Source: Aurantiacibacter gangjinensis
GTDB taxonomy: Bacteria; Pseudomonadota; Alphaproteobacteria; Sphingomonadales; Sphingomonadaceae
Direction of reading: 5' to 3'
Assembly: GCF_001886695.1 (NCBI RefSeq)
Contig: NZ_CP018097.1
Span: 124,001-188,000, forward strand
DNA: 64,000 bases
Positions 33,125 through 41,703 of the stretch are shown one piece after another. Under the pieces are notes generated by a model, which saw only the letters and a list, made by a program, of their open reading frames with translations, was not told the origin of the DNA and did no database searches. The translations under genes and the position numbers were made by a program. Every line of letters begins with the position of its first letter. Position 1 is the first letter of the stretch.

Positions 33125-34230
33125 CGGCAACCACACCGCCCGATACACCGACCGAAGCGCCTGCCGAGCCTAGTACGGGCGACCCACTGGTGGACGCCAT
33201 CACCGGCGGCGGCGAAGCCACGCCAGCCACAGAGCCGACACCCGAGCCTACTCCAACGGAGATCGTCAGCACGGCAGACGATGTGCGCGAAGCGCTGGCG
33301 GGCGACAGCGAAACACTCGGCGGCGTCGTCGATACGCTGGATGCCATGGCGCTTTCGCTCGGCTCGATGCGCATCTCGATGTGGGATGTGACCATCGTCA
33401 TTGGTGTGATCCTGCTTGTCCTGCTGATCGGCTGGGCGCTTACACAGACGGTCCGCTTCGCCCTGCGCCGCGCGACAAAGCTCGATTCCTCCCGCCGACT
33501 GCTGGCGGAGAAGATTGCAACGGTCATCATTTGGACTGGCGTTTTCCTGCTCGGCATCGATCTCTTGGGCATCGATCTAACGGCACTGGCAGTGTTCTCC
33601 GGTGCCTTCGGCCTCGCCATCGGCTTCGGCCTGCAGAAGACATTCGGCAACCTGATCGCGGGCATCATCCTGCTGATGGACAAATCCATCAAGCCGGGCG
33701 ATGTCATCGCCATTGCCGACCAGGCGGGCAACGAGACATTCGGACAAATCCGCAAGATCGGCATCCGCGCGGTCTCCGTCACCACGCGGGACGAACGCGA
33801 ATACCTCATCCCGAACGAAAACCTGATGATCAACCAGGTGGAGAACTGGTCCTATTCCAGCCGCAAGGTGCGCATGCAGGTGCCGGTCGGCGTATCCTAT
33901 AGCTGCGACATGAAGCTGGCGCAGGCGCTGATGCTGGAAGCGGCAGCGAGCTGCAAACGCGTGCTGCAATCGCCCAAGCCCACTGTGTGGATGAGCGAAT
34001 ATGGCGATAGCAGCGTCAATTTCATCATCCATTGCTGGATCACCGACCCCGAAATGGGCGTGGGCAATGTCCGCTCCGAAGTGCTGAACGCGCTGTGGGA
34101 TCTGTTTCAGGAAAACAATATCGAGATCCCCTTCCCCCAGCGCGATCTCAATTTGCGCGACAACGAGCAGATGCAGCAACTGATTGCGGCCATCTCGCAA
34201 CGGGTCCAAGACAAAAATTCCAAAGAATAG
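33121..34230 (+). CDS. MscS-type mechanosensitive channel
   Basis: The 369-residue protein begins with a Thr/Pro/Glu/Ala-rich low-complexity segment of about 70 residues, followed by membrane spans near 97-118, 135-152 and 155-180. The pore helix has GAFGLAIGFGLQKTFGNLIAGI, then the conserved LLMDKSIKPGDVI and beta-domain segments RDEREYLIPNENL. These channels relieve osmotic downshock. The gene overlaps metC by four bases although it has no obvious link to sulfur metabolism. Confidence 0.93.
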   Translation: MTATTPPDTPTEAPAEPSTGDPLVDAITGGGEATPATEPTPEPTPTEIVSTADDVREALAGDSETLGGVVDTLDAMALSLGSMRISMWDVTIVIGVILLVLLIGWALTQTVRFALRRATKLDSSRRLLAEKIATVIIWTGVFLLGIDLLGIDLTALAVFSGAFGLAIGFGLQKTFGNLIAGIILLMDKSIKPGDVIAIADQAGNETFGQIRKIGIRAVSVTTRDEREYLIPNENLMINQVENWSYSSRKVRMQVPVGVSYSCDMKLAQALMLEAAASCKRVLQSPKPTVWMSEYGDSSVNFIIHCWITDPEMGVGNVRSEVLNALWDLFQENNIEIPFPQRDLNLRDNEQMQQLIAAISQRVQDKNSKE

Positions 34231-34321
34231 AATAACTTAAGTCGGCGCGCAAAGCTGACCTAAGGCGGGGTCAACCCATTCTCGCTGGCGAGGCCATCCC
34301 ATGCGGCGCATCTGGCCGGGC

Positions 34322-35077
34322 ATGGAAACAGGCACCATTCACCTCGTGGGCGCAGGCCCCGGCAGCCCCGACCTGCTCACGCTTCGCGCTGCGCGGCTGA
34401 TCGAAACCGCTTCGCTCATCGTGCATGACGGGCTTGTCGATCCTTCCATCCTCGCCATGGCGCGCTCAGATGCGCGATTGGTGAGCGTCGCCAAGCAGCG
34501 GTCGAAGCACACGCTGCCGCAGGACGAAATTAACGCCCTGCTGGTGCATGAAGCGCTCGCCGGCCGCGATGTCGTGCGGCTAAAAGGGGGCGACCCTTTC
34601 GTATTCGGTCGCGGCGGCGAAGAGATGGAAGCCGCGCAGGCTGCCGGTGTGCGAGTCGAAATCGTCCCCGGTATCAGCGCCGCCAATGGCGCGGCTGCGG
34701 CCAGCGGTATCGCCCTGACGCACCGGGAGGACGCCAGCATTGTCAGCTTCGTGGCGGGCCAGTGCAAGGGCTTGTCGGACCAGGACTGGTCCGGCCTTGC
34801 AGGGGTCGGCCGGACGCTCGTCATCTATATGGGCGTGAAGACCGCGCCGCAGATCGCCGAGAAACTGATGGCAGACGGCCTCGCGCCCGACATGCCCATC
34901 GCCGTGGTCGAGAATGCCTGCCGCCCCGAAATGCGCGTGCTGCGCGGTCCGCTGGCGGGCCTGCCTGACCTTGTCATGGCCGAAGCCGTCCAAAGCCCGG
35001 CCCTCATCATCATCGGACACGTCACAGCGCGCGGAGACGCCGCAATCGCCCCGCTTCTTCTGGAGGCGACGCTATGA
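34322..35077 (+). CDS. cobA: Uroporphyrinogen-III C-methyltransferase
   Basis: This SAM-dependent enzyme makes precorrin-2, the precursor of siroheme, which sulfite reductase needs. The 251-residue protein has LVGAGPGSPDLLTLRA, the motif VVRLKGGDPFVFGRGGEE and EIVPGISAANGAAA. From ATG 34322; an upstream in-frame ATG at 34301 is less likely. The single-domain form lacks the CysG oxidase/chelatase part. It overlaps the DUF2849 gene by ATGA and heads the sulfur-reduction operon. Confidence 0.94.
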   Translation: METGTIHLVGAGPGSPDLLTLRAARLIETASLIVHDGLVDPSILAMARSDARLVSVAKQRSKHTLPQDEINALLVHEALAGRDVVRLKGGDPFVFGRGGEEMEAAQAAGVRVEIVPGISAANGAAAASGIALTHREDASIVSFVAGQCKGLSDQDWSGLAGVGRTLVIYMGVKTAPQIAEKLMADGLAPDMPIAVVENACRPEMRVLRGPLAGLPDLVMAEAVQSPALIIIGHVTARGDAAIAPLLLEATL

Positions 35078-35370
35078 AAATCCTGACCGGAAACGACCTG
35101 CTGACAGGCGCCGTCGTGTGGTGGGATGGCAGCGGCTGGTCGCTCCACATCGCGGACGCCGCCGATGCGGGCGAGGCAGCAGACAGCATCATCGCCAGCG
35201 AAAGCGCCGCGCGCCGCGTCAATTCCGCCTACGCCATCGCCGCAGAGCAGACCGCAGACGGCCCGCGCCCAGCCCATATCAAGGACCGCGTGCGCGCGCT
35301 CGGCCCCACCGTCCGCCCCGATCTCGCGGTGAAAGCCGCGCAGAAGATGGGCTGGGACTGGGTGATCTAG
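35074..35370 (+). CDS. DUF2849 protein of the sulfite-reductase operon
   Basis: The 98-residue protein begins MKILTGNDLLTGAVVWWDG and ends in DLAVKAAQKMGWDWVI, which is the DUF2849 family. In alphaproteobacteria it is found between cobA/cysG and cysI, as here. Role unknown. The position argues for a function in siroheme-dependent sulfite reduction. Confidence 0.85.
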   Translation: MKILTGNDLLTGAVVWWDGSGWSLHIADAADAGEAADSIIASESAARRVNSAYAIAAEQTADGPRPAHIKDRVRALGPTVRPDLAVKAAQKMGWDWVI

Positions 35371-35380
35371 GACTTACAAG

Positions 35381-37015
35381 ATGTACCGATACGACCAATA
35401 CGATCAGGCCATGGTGGATGCCCGTGTGGCGCAATTCCGCGACCAGGCGCAGCGCCGCACCGATGGCAAGTTGACCGAGGACCAGTTCAAGCCGCTCCGG
35501 CTGCAGAACGGCCTCTACCTGCAACTGCACGCCTATATGCTGCGCGTCGCCATACCCTATGGCACGCTCTCCAGCCGCCAGATGCACGCTCTGGCCGACA
35601 TCGCCGACAGATACGATCGCGGCTACGGCCATTTCACCACGCGGCAGAACATCCAGTATAACTGGATCAAGCTGGAAGATGCGGCGGACATTCTGGCCGA
35701 TCTCGCCAAGGTCGAGATGCACGCCATCCAGACCAGCGGCAATTGCATCCGCAATATCAGCTCGGACCAATATGCCGGCGCCGCGGCAGACGAGGTGGTG
35801 GACCCGCGCCCCTATGCGGAGCTGCTGCGCCAATGGTCCAGCTTCCACCCGGAATTCGCCCACCTGCCGCGCAAGTTCAAAATCGCGGTAATCGCATCGG
35901 AGCGCGACCGGGCGGCGATGCGCCTGCATGATATCGGCATCAATATCGTGCGCAACAAAACCGGCGAACTGGGCGCTGCCTTCTATGTCGGTGGCGGCAT
36001 GGGCCGCACACCGATGATTGCGCCCAAAATCCGCGGTTTCGTGCCGCTCGACCAGCTGGTGACGTACTGCGAGGCGATCCTGCGCGTCTACAACCGCCAC
36101 GGTCGCCGCGACAACAAGTACAAAGCGCGTATAAAAATCCTCGTGCATGAAACCGGCGCCGAAGAATTCACCCGGCAGGTGGAGCACGAATTCGCGCATC
36201 TGCTGGAACAGGATATCGAGCCGCCGCTCGTCGAACTTGAGCGGATAAAGAACTATTTCGCAGACGAACCCTTCCGTTCGGGGCTGACAGAGAAGGCGGA
36301 CCGCGCCGATCCGGACTTCGCTCTCTGGATCGATCGCAATTGCACGGCGCACAAGCAGCCGGGCTATGTCTCGGCGGCGATCAGCCTGAAGCCCGTCGGC
36401 GGCATTCCCGGCGACGCCACGGCAGAGCAGATGCACCTGATGGCCGAGCTCGCGAAGGATTACAGCTTCGACGAATGCCGCGTGACCCATGCGCAAAACA
36501 TCGTGCTGCCGCATGTCGAAATCGGTCGGCTTTACGAACTCTGGCAGAAGCTGGATGAAGCTGGCCTCGGCACGCCCAACCTCGACCAGGTCGGCGACAT
36601 TATCGCCTGCCCCGGGCTCGATTACTGCAGCCTCGCCAATGCCCGCTCCATCCCCGTGGCACAAAAGATTTCCGAACGCTTCGCCGCCAGTGGCAAGGGC
36701 GATGCGCTGGGCGAATTGAAGCTGAAAATCTCCGGCTGCATCAATGCCTGCGGGCACCACCATGCCGGCCATATCGGCATTCTTGGCGTGGACCGCAAAG
36801 GCGTCGAAAACTATCAGCTACTGCTGGGCGGAAGCGAGGCGGAAGATGTCTCGCTCGCCAAGATCACCGGCCCGGGCTTCGATGAAAACGGCATCGTCGA
36901 TGCGGTTGAGACCGTCGCCGACCTTTATCTCAACAAGCGCGAGGATGGGGAGCGTTTCCTCGATACCTACCGTCGCATCGGCATGGAGCCGTTCAAGGAG
37001 GCGCTTTATGGCTGA
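35381..37015 (+). CDS. cysI: Sulfite/nitrite reductase hemoprotein (CysI-like)
   Basis: The enzyme reduces sulfite to sulfide by six electrons using siroheme and 4Fe-4S. Its 544 residues carry the paired cluster ligands: CPGLDYC (Cys with Cys six residues later) and SGCINAC (Cys with Cys four later), plus RQNIQYNWI and NCIRNISSD. No CysJ flavoprotein is present, so a ferredoxin or the DUF934-linked system probably gives electrons. Its stop overlaps the DUF934 gene by eight bases. Confidence 0.93.
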   Translation: MYRYDQYDQAMVDARVAQFRDQAQRRTDGKLTEDQFKPLRLQNGLYLQLHAYMLRVAIPYGTLSSRQMHALADIADRYDRGYGHFTTRQNIQYNWIKLEDAADILADLAKVEMHAIQTSGNCIRNISSDQYAGAAADEVVDPRPYAELLRQWSSFHPEFAHLPRKFKIAVIASERDRAAMRLHDIGINIVRNKTGELGAAFYVGGGMGRTPMIAPKIRGFVPLDQLVTYCEAILRVYNRHGRRDNKYKARIKILVHETGAEEFTRQVEHEFAHLLEQDIEPPLVELERIKNYFADEPFRSGLTEKADRADPDFALWIDRNCTAHKQPGYVSAAISLKPVGGIPGDATAEQMHLMAELAKDYSFDECRVTHAQNIVLPHVEIGRLYELWQKLDEAGLGTPNLDQVGDIIACPGLDYCSLANARSIPVAQKISERFAASGKGDALGELKLKISGCINACGHHHAGHIGILGVDRKGVENYQLLLGGSEAEDVSLAKITGPGFDENGIVDAVETVADLYLNKREDGERFLDTYRRIGMEPFKEALYG

Positions 37016-37481
37016 TCCGCAATTTCCGGCAGAAGGCGGCCTCGGCGCAGGGCGCGACGAAGTGCAGCTGCGCTTCCGCGATGACGAGATGGCGCCAGCG
37101 GCGCAGGTAACAGTGGACGCTTTCCTTGAGCAGGATGACGCCAGCGCCGTTCGCATAGAGCCGGGCGACGATGCCCGCGCCTTGCTGCCGCATCTTGCGC
37201 GTATTCGCCTCGTCGAAATCAATTTCCCGACCTTTGGCGACGGCCGCGGCTACTCTGCGGCGCGGACCCTGCGAGAGGCCGGCTATAGGGGCGAAATCCG
37301 CGCCGTCGGAGACGTGCTGGTCGACCAGATCGCCTTCATGCGCCGCTGCGGTTTCGATGCCTTCGCGCCCGAACGGCCGCTCGACGAAGCCGATGTCGAA
37401 GCAGAACTTGCCCGTTTCCCGCATGCCTATCAGAGCGCAGCGGACGACGCCGTGCCGATCTGGAGACTGCGCCATGGGTGA
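37008..37481 (+). CDS. DUF934 protein of the sulfite-reductase operon
   Basis: The 157-residue protein carries the DUF934 stretch INFPTFGDGRGYSAARTLRE and GDVLVDQIAFMRRCGFDAF. The family is found next to cysI in bacteria that lack cysJ and is regarded as an oxidoreductase-associated protein of unknown detail. It overlaps cysI by eight bases upstream and cysH by eight bases downstream, so tight co-expression is expected. Confidence 0.88.
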   Translation: MADPQFPAEGGLGAGRDEVQLRFRDDEMAPAAQVTVDAFLEQDDASAVRIEPGDDARALLPHLARIRLVEINFPTFGDGRGYSAARTLREAGYRGEIRAVGDVLVDQIAFMRRCGFDAFAPERPLDEADVEAELARFPHAYQSAADDAVPIWRLRHG

Positions 37482-38259
37482 ACCGGCGCGCAAGATCGAC
37501 CGGATCGACACCGCGCCCGCCTTCTCGCAGGCCGATGCCGATGCCCTCAACGCCCGTTTTGCAGGCGTGCCTGCGCCGGACATGCTGCGCACGCTGCTGG
37601 CGGAGGACGCTCTGGGCCGTGTCGGCGTGGTATCCAGCTTCGGCACCGAAGCGGTTGTCCTGCTGCATCTGGTGACGCAGGCGAACAGGGACATCCCCGT
37701 AATCTTCGTCGATACGTTGAAGATGTTCGAAGAGACGCTGGCTTATCGCAAGCAGGTGATCGAGCAGCTCGGCCTCACCAATGCCAGCGTCGTGCGGCCC
37801 GATCCGGCTGCCCTCGCCGCCAAGGACGAAAAGGGTCTGCGCTGGTCCTTCGATCCTGATGGCTGCTGCGCCATTCGCAAGGTTGAGCCGATGAACCGCG
37901 CCAAGGCTAGCCTCGACAGCTGGATTTCGGGCCGCAAGGCGTTCCAGTCGCACACACGTCAGAACCTGCCGCGCTTCGAGGTCGAGGACGGCCGGATGAA
38001 GGTCAATCCGCTGGGCGACTGGACCAAGGACGATCTGGAAGCCTGGTTCGAAAAGCACGATTTGCCGCGCCATCCGCTCGAGGCGCAAGGCTATCCCTCG
38101 ATCGGCTGTTCACCTTGCACAAGCAAGGTGTTGCCCGGCGAGGATCCGCGCGCGGGCCGTTGGCGCGGGTGGGACAAGGTGGAATGCGGCATCCATTCGC
38201 CGAACAATCCGGATGGCGGCGAGAGAGATCTCCCGCCGGGCTACGAGCCGTTTCTCTAG
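37474..38259 (+). CDS. cysH: Assimilatory adenylyl-sulfate (APS) reductase, 4Fe-4S type
   Basis: The enzyme reduces activated sulfate to sulfite with thioredoxin or glutaredoxin. From ATG 37474 it has 261 residues. The paired CC at 131-132 and CxxC at 212-215 (GCSPC) are the 4Fe-4S ligands that distinguish APS reductases from PAPS reductases, and the catalytic Cys238 is in ECGIH. SSFGTEAVVLLHL forms the PP-loop region. It is the last gene of the operon and meets a convergent gene with a four-base overlap. Confidence 0.94.
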   Translation: MGEPARKIDRIDTAPAFSQADADALNARFAGVPAPDMLRTLLAEDALGRVGVVSSFGTEAVVLLHLVTQANRDIPVIFVDTLKMFEETLAYRKQVIEQLGLTNASVVRPDPAALAAKDEKGLRWSFDPDGCCAIRKVEPMNRAKASLDSWISGRKAFQSHTRQNLPRFEVEDGRMKVNPLGDWTKDDLEAWFEKHDLPRHPLEAQGYPSIGCSPCTSKVLPGEDPRAGRWRGWDKVECGIHSPNNPDGGERDLPPGYEPFL

Positions 38260-38906
38260 GCCGCAGCCGACAGCGCCGTCATTGACATCGATAGCGCCAC
38301 GATCAGCGCAAGCGCGGTCACGAAAGCCCGCACTGCCTGCCACATCGCTCGGCCGATACTCAATTGCCCGTTGGCCATGAACCACCGAGTCTGCACAGCG
38401 AGCAGCCGCGCGATCGCCGCAATAATTCCGATACCGGCCACCAGCGGCACATCGCGGGCAAAAATCGCACCCAAATCCACGACCAGCGCGAAGGGGGCGG
38501 CGATGAAACATTGCGCGTAGAAAGGCGGGCGCAGCGTGTTCCGGTCAAGCGCAACATTCTGCAGCTTCAGCAGGCGGACCGAGAACATCAACGGAATAAG
38601 AGCGAATGCCACGAGCCGGAAAGCAATGAGATTGCGCTCGTCTGCGAGAATTCCCTCTAGCTGCTCCCATCCATGGGAAAGCTCTACGAGATGCGCCAGT
38701 CCGAGCGTCAATGCCAAGAAAATGGGCGGGCTGAGCGTGTCGGAATACCGGTCCTCATCCACATCGTCGAGTTCCGTATCGGCATACTGCATCAATTCCA
38801 GCGGCCGAGCCACCGACAGGAAGAGCGTGCGCGGATAGAACACGATCCAGCTCATGACCTCGTACAGCAAGGCCTCGAGCGACTTGATGAGTTTCATGAA
38901 ATCCAT
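38256..38906 (-). CDS. Membrane protein of unknown function
   Basis: The protein has 216 residues with about five to six hydrophobic segments after a cytoplasmic N-terminus (MDFMKLIKSLEALLYEVMSW). A short acidic segment ELDDVDEDRYSD lies between the first and second spans. The general pattern (FYPRTLF, SPPIFLALTLGLAH) looks like an unnamed family of alphaproteobacterial permease-like proteins. No transport motif is present. Confidence 0.7.
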   Translation of the reverse strand: MDFMKLIKSLEALLYEVMSWIVFYPRTLFLSVARPLELMQYADTELDDVDEDRYSDTLSPPIFLALTLGLAHLVELSHGWEQLEGILADERNLIAFRLVAFALIPLMFSVRLLKLQNVALDRNTLRPPFYAQCFIAAPFALVVDLGAIFARDVPLVAGIGIIAAIARLLAVQTRWFMANGQLSIGRAMWQAVRAFVTALALIVALSMSMTALSAAA

Positions 38907-38950
38907 GGCGCGCTATCCTGATAGCAGCATGCGCGCCATGGCAAGGGCTC

Positions 38951-40153
38951 CTAGCTTTTTACAAGCAGGCCGTAGGCGACAAGCGTGCCGACGATATCTT
39001 CCAGCTCTTCAGCGTCCTCGACATCGAAATCGGACTTAGCGAGCGAGCCTTCGGTAATGCGTGCTTGCAATTGCTGCGCCAGCGCATCCGATAGCGGGAT
39101 GCTGGTTCCTGCGAGCACGATCTGCTTTTCCGCCTTCCCGTCATCGGTCAGGTCTTCGAAGGAATAGAGGATATTGTCGCGCACGGTGAAGCGGTCGTCC
39201 GCGCCGATGGGCGCGCAGAGCGTGTTGAGCCCGCCGCGCACGCGCCCGCCCTGCTCGCGCACGAAATTGGCCGAGAACGTCGCCAGCGTCGCTTCGAAGC
39301 TGGCGGTGTCGCCGATGGCTTTGGCAAGGCGATGAAACTCCGCCTTGTGCGCTTCGCGTTCGCTTTCCTCGAAATATAGGCCGCGCGGCAGCGAATGGCG
39401 CAGTTCGGGAATGCGCAAGGATGCTTCGGCAACCGCTTCCAGCATGAAATCGGCCCAGGTCTGCACCAGGATGCCGACAGTGATGTGCAGGCTGGGCTGG
39501 TCGCCATGCGTCAGCGCGCGATGCGCCGTGCCGCGCGGCACGTAGAGGCACTGCCCTTCTTCCAGCAGGAACTTGTCTTTTAGGTCGCCGACATCGTCGC
39601 GGTCGGCGCGGAAGCCCTCGCCCCGATAAGGCAGGCTTTCACGGTCGCCATAGATTTCCCACTCCTTCGCGCCGGACACCTGCAGCACGAAGACATCGTG
39701 ATCGTCATAATGGATACCGAAGCCGTGCTCGCCCGGCGGCGTCATGTAGATATTGGTCTGCGTGCGCGCGCCGAAGGCTCGCTCCAGCGCGAGGCAGAAT
39801 TCGTACAATTTGCCATCGGCAAAGTGCAGTTGCGGCAGGATGATCGTGGCGCCGTCGCGGAACCCGTCCAGCACCGCGCCGCGATCGACATTGCCGTTAT
39901 CGAAGGTGAACTCAGCAGCGTCTATGCCCTGGCCTGATTTCGCCATGCTGACCGAACTCATCGGCAGCTCGCTGTCGGCGATGATCTCGTCGATCCGGTC
40001 GATGCTCAGAAGGTCGCCGACGCCATCGTGCTTTGCCGGGCTGCGATAATATTTCTGCTCGTAGAAATCGCGAAAGAACTCTTCCGGCGAGAGCGGAGCG
40101 ATCAACATATCGAATGCGTCGCTGGCTGAAAATTTGCTGGTGTCCGCGGCCAT
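38951..40153 (-). CDS. JmjC/cupin-domain oxygenase (RoxA-like)
   Basis: The 400-residue protein shows the iron-binding facial triad: His148-x-Asp150 in GIHYDDHDVF and His211 in YVPRGTAHRA. The folded JmjC domain is at about 95-230, followed by helical and C-terminal winged-helix-like segments. This architecture is that of bacterial ribosomal oxygenases (YcfD/RoxA type), which hydroxylate a ribosomal protein with 2-oxoglutarate and Fe(II). The exact substrate is not provable here. A terminator for the next gene upstream lies just before its start. Confidence 0.82.
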   Translation of the reverse strand: MAADTSKFSASDAFDMLIAPLSPEEFFRDFYEQKYYRSPAKHDGVGDLLSIDRIDEIIADSELPMSSVSMAKSGQGIDAAEFTFDNGNVDRGAVLDGFRDGATIILPQLHFADGKLYEFCLALERAFGARTQTNIYMTPPGEHGFGIHYDDHDVFVLQVSGAKEWEIYGDRESLPYRGEGFRADRDDVGDLKDKFLLEEGQCLYVPRGTAHRALTHGDQPSLHITVGILVQTWADFMLEAVAEASLRIPELRHSLPRGLYFEESEREAHKAEFHRLAKAIGDTASFEATLATFSANFVREQGGRVRGGLNTLCAPIGADDRFTVRDNILYSFEDLTDDGKAEKQIVLAGTSIPLSDALAQQLQARITEGSLAKSDFDVEDAEELEDIVGTLVAYGLLVKS

Positions 40154-40180
40154 GATCCCTGCCTGTCGAAAGCTGAAACA

Positions 40181-40207
40181 AAGAGGGCCGGATTGCCCGG
40201 CCCTCTT
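40181..40207 (-). terminator. Terminator of the Tat-exported repeat protein gene
   Basis: A perfect 11-bp stem (AAGAGGGCCGG / CCGGCCCTCTT) with a 5-base loop. The minus strand continues with TGTTT after the TT of the stem. It lies 24 bases past the stop of the gene ending at 40231. Confidence 0.75.
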
Positions 40208-40230
40208 CTAATACAATGTCTGTGGCGAGC

Positions 40231-40683
40231 TTAGCCGCCCGAGCCGCGACCGCGACCGCGACCTGCGCGATCCGAATCGTCGGCATCGGTGATGCCCGAA
40301 CGACCGTAGCCGGCGCGATCATTGGGATCGCTGTCCGAACGGCCCGTGCCCTGGCCGCGGCCCTGACCGGCGCGGTCGGAATTGGTGCCGGAGTCGGAAT
40401 CGGTAACGCCGCTGCCGCTGCTGCGACGACCGCCACCGCGGCCATACTGTGCCCGGTCATTGGCGTCGCTATCGGTAACGCCGGTGCGACCCCGACCTGC
40501 AGCATCATTCGGGTCGCTGTCCGAACGACCGGTGCGGCCGTAGCCAACCGCATCATTCGGATCGCTATCCGTGCGACCGGTGCGCTGTGCCGCAGCCGGC
40601 GATGCAACCATGGATGCCGCGACGCCGCCGCTCACAAGAGCGACAAACGAACGGCGCGAAACGGGCCGTGCCCTCTTAGCCAT
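40231..40683 (-). CDS. Tat-exported Asp-rich repeat protein
   Basis: The 150-residue protein opens with a twin-arginine signal (SRRSFVALVSGG at residues 9-20, cleavage near ASPAAAQ). The rest is made almost only of repeats of about 16 residues around TDSDxND flanked by Gly/Arg (GRTG, GYGR). Copies start near residues 37, 53, 69, 93, 115 and 131. The Asp/Asn spacing recalls calcium-binding loops such as thrombospondin type 3 or EF-hand loops. The gene stands alone between an SDR gene and a terminator. I know no family for it. Confidence 0.75.
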   Translation of the reverse strand: MAKRARPVSRRSFVALVSGGVAASMVASPAAAQRTGRTDSDPNDAVGYGRTGRSDSDPNDAAGRGRTGVTDSDANDRAQYGRGGGRRSSGSGVTDSDSGTNSDRAGQGRGQGTGRSDSDPNDRAGYGRSGITDADDSDRAGRGRGRGSGG

Positions 40684-40794
40684 AATGTATTCCCCACTTT
40701 GATCTCCAACCCCTTGGAGACCGTCCAAACGATGAGGACAAACTACCCAAACCGTCTTTTCGCTCAATAGCCCAAATGGGACTATTGGGTAAAG

Positions 40795-41703
40795 TCAGAG
40801 CCAGCCCTCGCTGCGATACCACGCAGCAGTATCGGAAAATCCTTGATCGCCAATTATTTGGGGAGACCATAAAGCTGGTGGTACATTTTTGCCACGCGCG
40901 CTCACCCAATCCGGCCACGCCATGTATTTCGCGCGATCGGGGGTCAGTTTGGCACCATCGCCGCGCAGTTTTCGATCGATTTTGGCCGCAAACATGAGCA
41001 CGGAACGCGGCATGGAGGGCGCCCAGACGGACTTGCCTACCGCAGCCCCGACGGCCCTTGCCAGCTCCTTGTGGGTCCACCCGCCGGGGCGACCATCGTC
41101 GGGTTCGTAGATGCGCTGATGGTGCTGCGGATCGTTATTGCACAAGGCGAGAAGCAGGCGCGCAAGGTCGGCGACATGGATGATCGAGGTGCGCCCCGGC
41201 GGCGGCATCGGCATGATGCGCCAACGCGCCGCCCGGAACAGCTCGAACATTTCGGTATCGCGCGGACCGTAGACAGCGGGCGGGCGCACCATGGTCCAGT
41301 CGAGGCCGCTGGTTTGCACCACTTCCTCGGCCAGCCGTTTCGATTTGCCGTAAAGCGATAGCCCCGGCTCGCGCGCGGCCAGCGAGGACACGTGGATGAA
41401 CCGGCGCACGCCCTGCTGCCGCGCCGCCGCTACGACATTCTCCGTGCCTGCTACATTGCCTACGTGGAAACCGGCTTCGTCCGGCGCGTTGACGACGCCT
41501 GCAATGTGCAGGACGGTAGCTGCGCCCTGCGCCAACTCTGCCAAAGCGGCCTCGTCCTGCAGATCGCCCCTTATCCATGTCACGCCATCGCGAGCGGGCT
41601 GATCGCGCCGTGTGAGCGCACGCACGGGTCGGCCCTGCGCCTGCGCCTCATCGAGCACCGCCTGACCCACAAAGCCGGTCGCTCCGGTCACAGCGATGGT
41701 CAC
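40795..41703 (-). CDS. NAD-dependent epimerase/dehydratase (extended SDR)
   Basis: The protein has 302 residues. The Rossmann motif is MTIAVTGATGFVGQ, the active-site Tyr is in SLYGKSKRLAEE (YxxxK), and MVRPPAVYGPRD is a common SDR/NDUFA9-type segment. The substrate is not known. The gene overlaps proB by four bases (ATGA), making it the third gene of an obgE-proB-SDR group. Confidence 0.85.
   Translation of the reverse strand: MTIAVTGATGFVGQAVLDEAQAQGRPVRALTRRDQPARDGVTWIRGDLQDEAALAELAQGAATVLHIAGVVNAPDEAGFHVGNVAGTENVVAAARQQGVRRFIHVSSLAAREPGLSLYGKSKRLAEEVVQTSGLDWTMVRPPAVYGPRDTEMFELFRAARWRIMPMPPPGRTSIIHVADLARLLLALCNNDPQHHQRIYEPDDGRPGGWTHKELARAVGAAVGKSVWAPSMPRSVLMFAAKIDRKLRGDGAKLTPDRAKYMAWPDWVSARGKNVPPALWSPQIIGDQGFSDTAAWYRSEGWL

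Noticed and set aside
35279-36772. 497-codon frame opposite cysI
   Set aside because: The opposite strand encodes a complete sulfite reductase with all cluster ligands; the antisense frame is a GC-rich shadow.
40231-40580. Tandem DNA repeat suggestive of a non-coding array
   Set aside because: Repeats keep frame with the TDSDxND protein repeat and carry a signal peptide upstream.
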